Part shown: one piece after another, positions 62,822 to 64,000 of the stretch
Position numbering within the stretch: the first letter of the stretch is position 1
How the letters are laid out: the number at the start of each line of letters is the position of its first letter
From: Palsa-461 sp036844945
GTDB lineage: Bacteria > Actinomycetota > Acidimicrobiia > Acidimicrobiales > RAAP-2
Direction: 5' to 3'
DNA length: 64,000 nt
NCBI GenBank assembly: GCA_036844945.1
Contig: DAIUEV010000011.1
Span: forward strand, 1 to 64,000
Notes under the pieces: generated by a model
The model's input: only the letters and a program-made list of their open reading frames with translations
The model's database searches: none
What the model was told of the DNA's origin: nothing
Program-made: the position numbers and the translations under genes

Positions 62822-64000
62822 GCGACGCCGGACCGGCTTCGGTGGATCGCACGCCGTCCGGTCCGCCGACGATCGCGTGCCCGTTCTGCCAGATGATCGT
62901 GCCCGACGCCCGCTTCTGCGGCGCCTGCGGTGCGCACCTGTCCGGAGACACGCGCTGGCACGCCCAGCGGCTGCACGCGTACGCGGCCTTCCCCGAAGAG
63001 CCCGTCGTGCGCCTTTCGGTGACCACCACCCTGTTCCCGCACCTGTCCCACCGGGGCAAGGCGCCGTTCCGCGCCGCGCTCGGGACGGTGATGGCGCTCA
63101 TCGTGGTTTTCGCCATCGCCGGGACGGCGGCCCCGCTCATGGCCGTCTGCGCCTTCGGCGTCCCGCTGCTCTTCTTGCTCTACATCTTCGAGGTCGACCC
63201 CTATGAGGGCAGCTTCATCCTGCCGACCACGTTGGCCGTCGTCGTGGGCGCCGGGCTCGGGACCGGGTGGTCCCTGCTCTCGAGCGGGTACGTCAACCGG
63301 GCCCTCCTCCCCTCGGTGACCGGCGGGCTCGGCACTGGGCGCTCCCTCGTCTCGGGGATCGTCGTCCCGGTCGTCGCCGAGGTCCTCATGTGCGTGACGA
63401 TCCCGGCGGTGCACTTGATCCAGCGCGGGTCCACCGAGTCGCTCGACGGCTTCGTGGTCGGCGCGAGCGGCGCCCTAGGGTTCACTTTCGCCGCCACGAT
63501 CGTGCTGCTCCGGCCCTGGCTCAGCGACGGCCAGCTGCTCAATAGCCCCTTCGTCAACACCCTGGCCCAGGGGGTTGATCGAGGAATCGCTTGGCCGCTT
63601 ATCAGCGCCCTCGGCACCGGATTGGTGGGGGCCGGGTTCTGGGCCACGACCGGGCGGGCCACGGCGGCGCGGGGCCGATGGCTCGCCTCCCCGGTGCTCG
63701 CCCTCACCCTCGCCGTCGTCCTCCAGTGCGGGACGGCCTTGGCCGACCTGGCCGGACTGCCCGACGCCGACCTGCTCGTGGTCCAGGTGGCGATCCTCGT
63801 CGTCCTCCTCGTGGTCATGCGGATCGGGATCCACCACGTCCTCATGCACGAGGCCGGCCAAGTGGTGATCGGAGCCACGGGGAGCTGCGGGCACTGCGGC
63901 CACCTGGTGCCGGCGATGGCGTTCTGCCCCCAGTGCGGGGTCGCGACTCGAGCCACCTCCCGCCGGACCCGTCGCCCCGAGGCGTCCGAGGCGTCCGAGG
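62818..64000 (+). CDS. zinc-ribbon PrsW-like membrane protein, degenerate paralogue (3' truncated)
   Basis: The frame opens at GTG 62818 (GTGA overlap with the peptidase stop) and is still open at the window end, 394 codons. The layout matches the 53447-54574 protein: an N-terminal ribbon (Cys21, Cys24, Cys34, Cys37), the shared AYAAFPEEPVVRLSVTTTLFPHLS-type juncture, a multi-helix core, and a second ribbon near the end (CGHCGH...CPQCG). The catalytic-type residues are altered: VVAEVLM for LLEEC, and GFTFAATIV for the Glu-bearing AFALAESIV. It is possibly a non-catalytic partner. A 9-bp tandem repeat (GAGGCGTCC twice) ends the window. Confidence 0.7.
   Translation, partial: MSDAGPASVDRTPSGPPTIACPFCQMIVPDARFCGACGAHLSGDTRWHAQRLHAYAAFPEEPVVRLSVTTTLFPHLSHRGKAPFRAALGTVMALIVVFAIAGTAAPLMAVCAFGVPLLFLLYIFEVDPYEGSFILPTTLAVVVGAGLGTGWSLLSSGYVNRALLPSVTGGLGTGRSLVSGIVVPVVAEVLMCVTIPAVHLIQRGSTESLDGFVVGASGALGFTFAATIVLLRPWLSDGQLLNSPFVNTLAQGVDRGIAWPLISALGTGLVGAGFWATTGRATAARGRWLASPVLALTLAVVLQCGTALADLAGLPDADLLVVQVAILVVLLVVMRIGIHHVLMHEAGQVVIGATGSCGHCGHLVPAMAFCPQCGVATRATSRRTRRPEASEASE

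Overview
This is a 64 kb high-GC window from an actinobacterium. The class Acidimicrobiia is my inference, not proven. Supporting signs are a mycothiol-nitroreductase-like DsbA protein, actinobacterial-type SerC and SerA, a PASTA kinase, GatCAB, frequent GTG starts with GTGA/ATGA stop-start overlaps, and many starts preceded at 6-8 nt by a TANNNT -10 box, as in leaderless actinobacterial transcripts. I saw no rRNA, tRNA, CRISPR array or insertion sequence.

Layout. 1-5.3 kb: 3' end of an acyl-CoA carboxylase carboxyltransferase, a quinone oxidoreductase, a PadR regulator with its membrane-protein partner, a (GA)16 microsatellite, glutathione peroxidase, a HAD phosphatase and a VOC protein. 5.4-16.8 kb: ileS, a tiny membrane protein, aldehyde dehydrogenase, cysteine desulfurase (interrupted by a 100-N assembly gap flanked by a 55-bp duplication), mnmA, ligA and a PASTA Ser/Thr kinase. 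16.8-22.7 kb: small metabolic and acetyltransferase genes, an SDR/SCP2 convergent pair and a hydrolase. 22.7-29.8 kb: gatCAB, an MMPL transporter and ilvD. 29.9-35.1 kb: a VapBC toxin-antitoxin pair, a DUF1800/DUF1501 export pair, a SnoaL-like protein, an HTH protein and a TetR regulator. 35.1-43.2 kb: ilvBNC behind a branched-chain leader-peptide attenuator, DUF1697, serC, an aspartate-family aminotransferase and serA. 43.2-46.5 kb: a minus-strand SipW-type signal peptidase operon with two TasA/camelysin-like secreted substrates, one carrying a LamG domain nested in the fibre scaffold. 46.8-50.4 kb: a heterodimeric ABC exporter with one degenerate ATP site. 50.6-52.6 kb: leuA behind a leader peptide and a textbook terminator. 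52.6-64 kb: an accessory cluster containing a membrane-anchored secreted protein, a zinc-ribbon PrsW-like membrane protein, a SIR2 protein, an nSTAND-WD40 NTPase, a TrkA-N/RyR membrane protein, an S53 (sedolisin) peptidase and a second, catalytically degenerate PrsW-like paralogue running off the window.

How the genes work together. Branched-chain amino-acid genes (ilvD, ilvBNC, leuA) are dispersed. Two of the three loci carry 15-residue leader peptides rich in Leu/Val/Ile codons followed by terminators, so supply is probably controlled by leader translation. Cysteine desulfurase, MnmA and LigA are tightly packed; the first two form a sulfur donor/acceptor pair for tRNA thiolation.

The most interesting candidates for an undescribed system are the SIR2 - nSTAND-WD40 - RyR operon (54804-61139), which has the logic of an NAD-targeting anti-phage or conflict system, and the SipW/TasA-like fibre operon with its LamG-bearing subunit.
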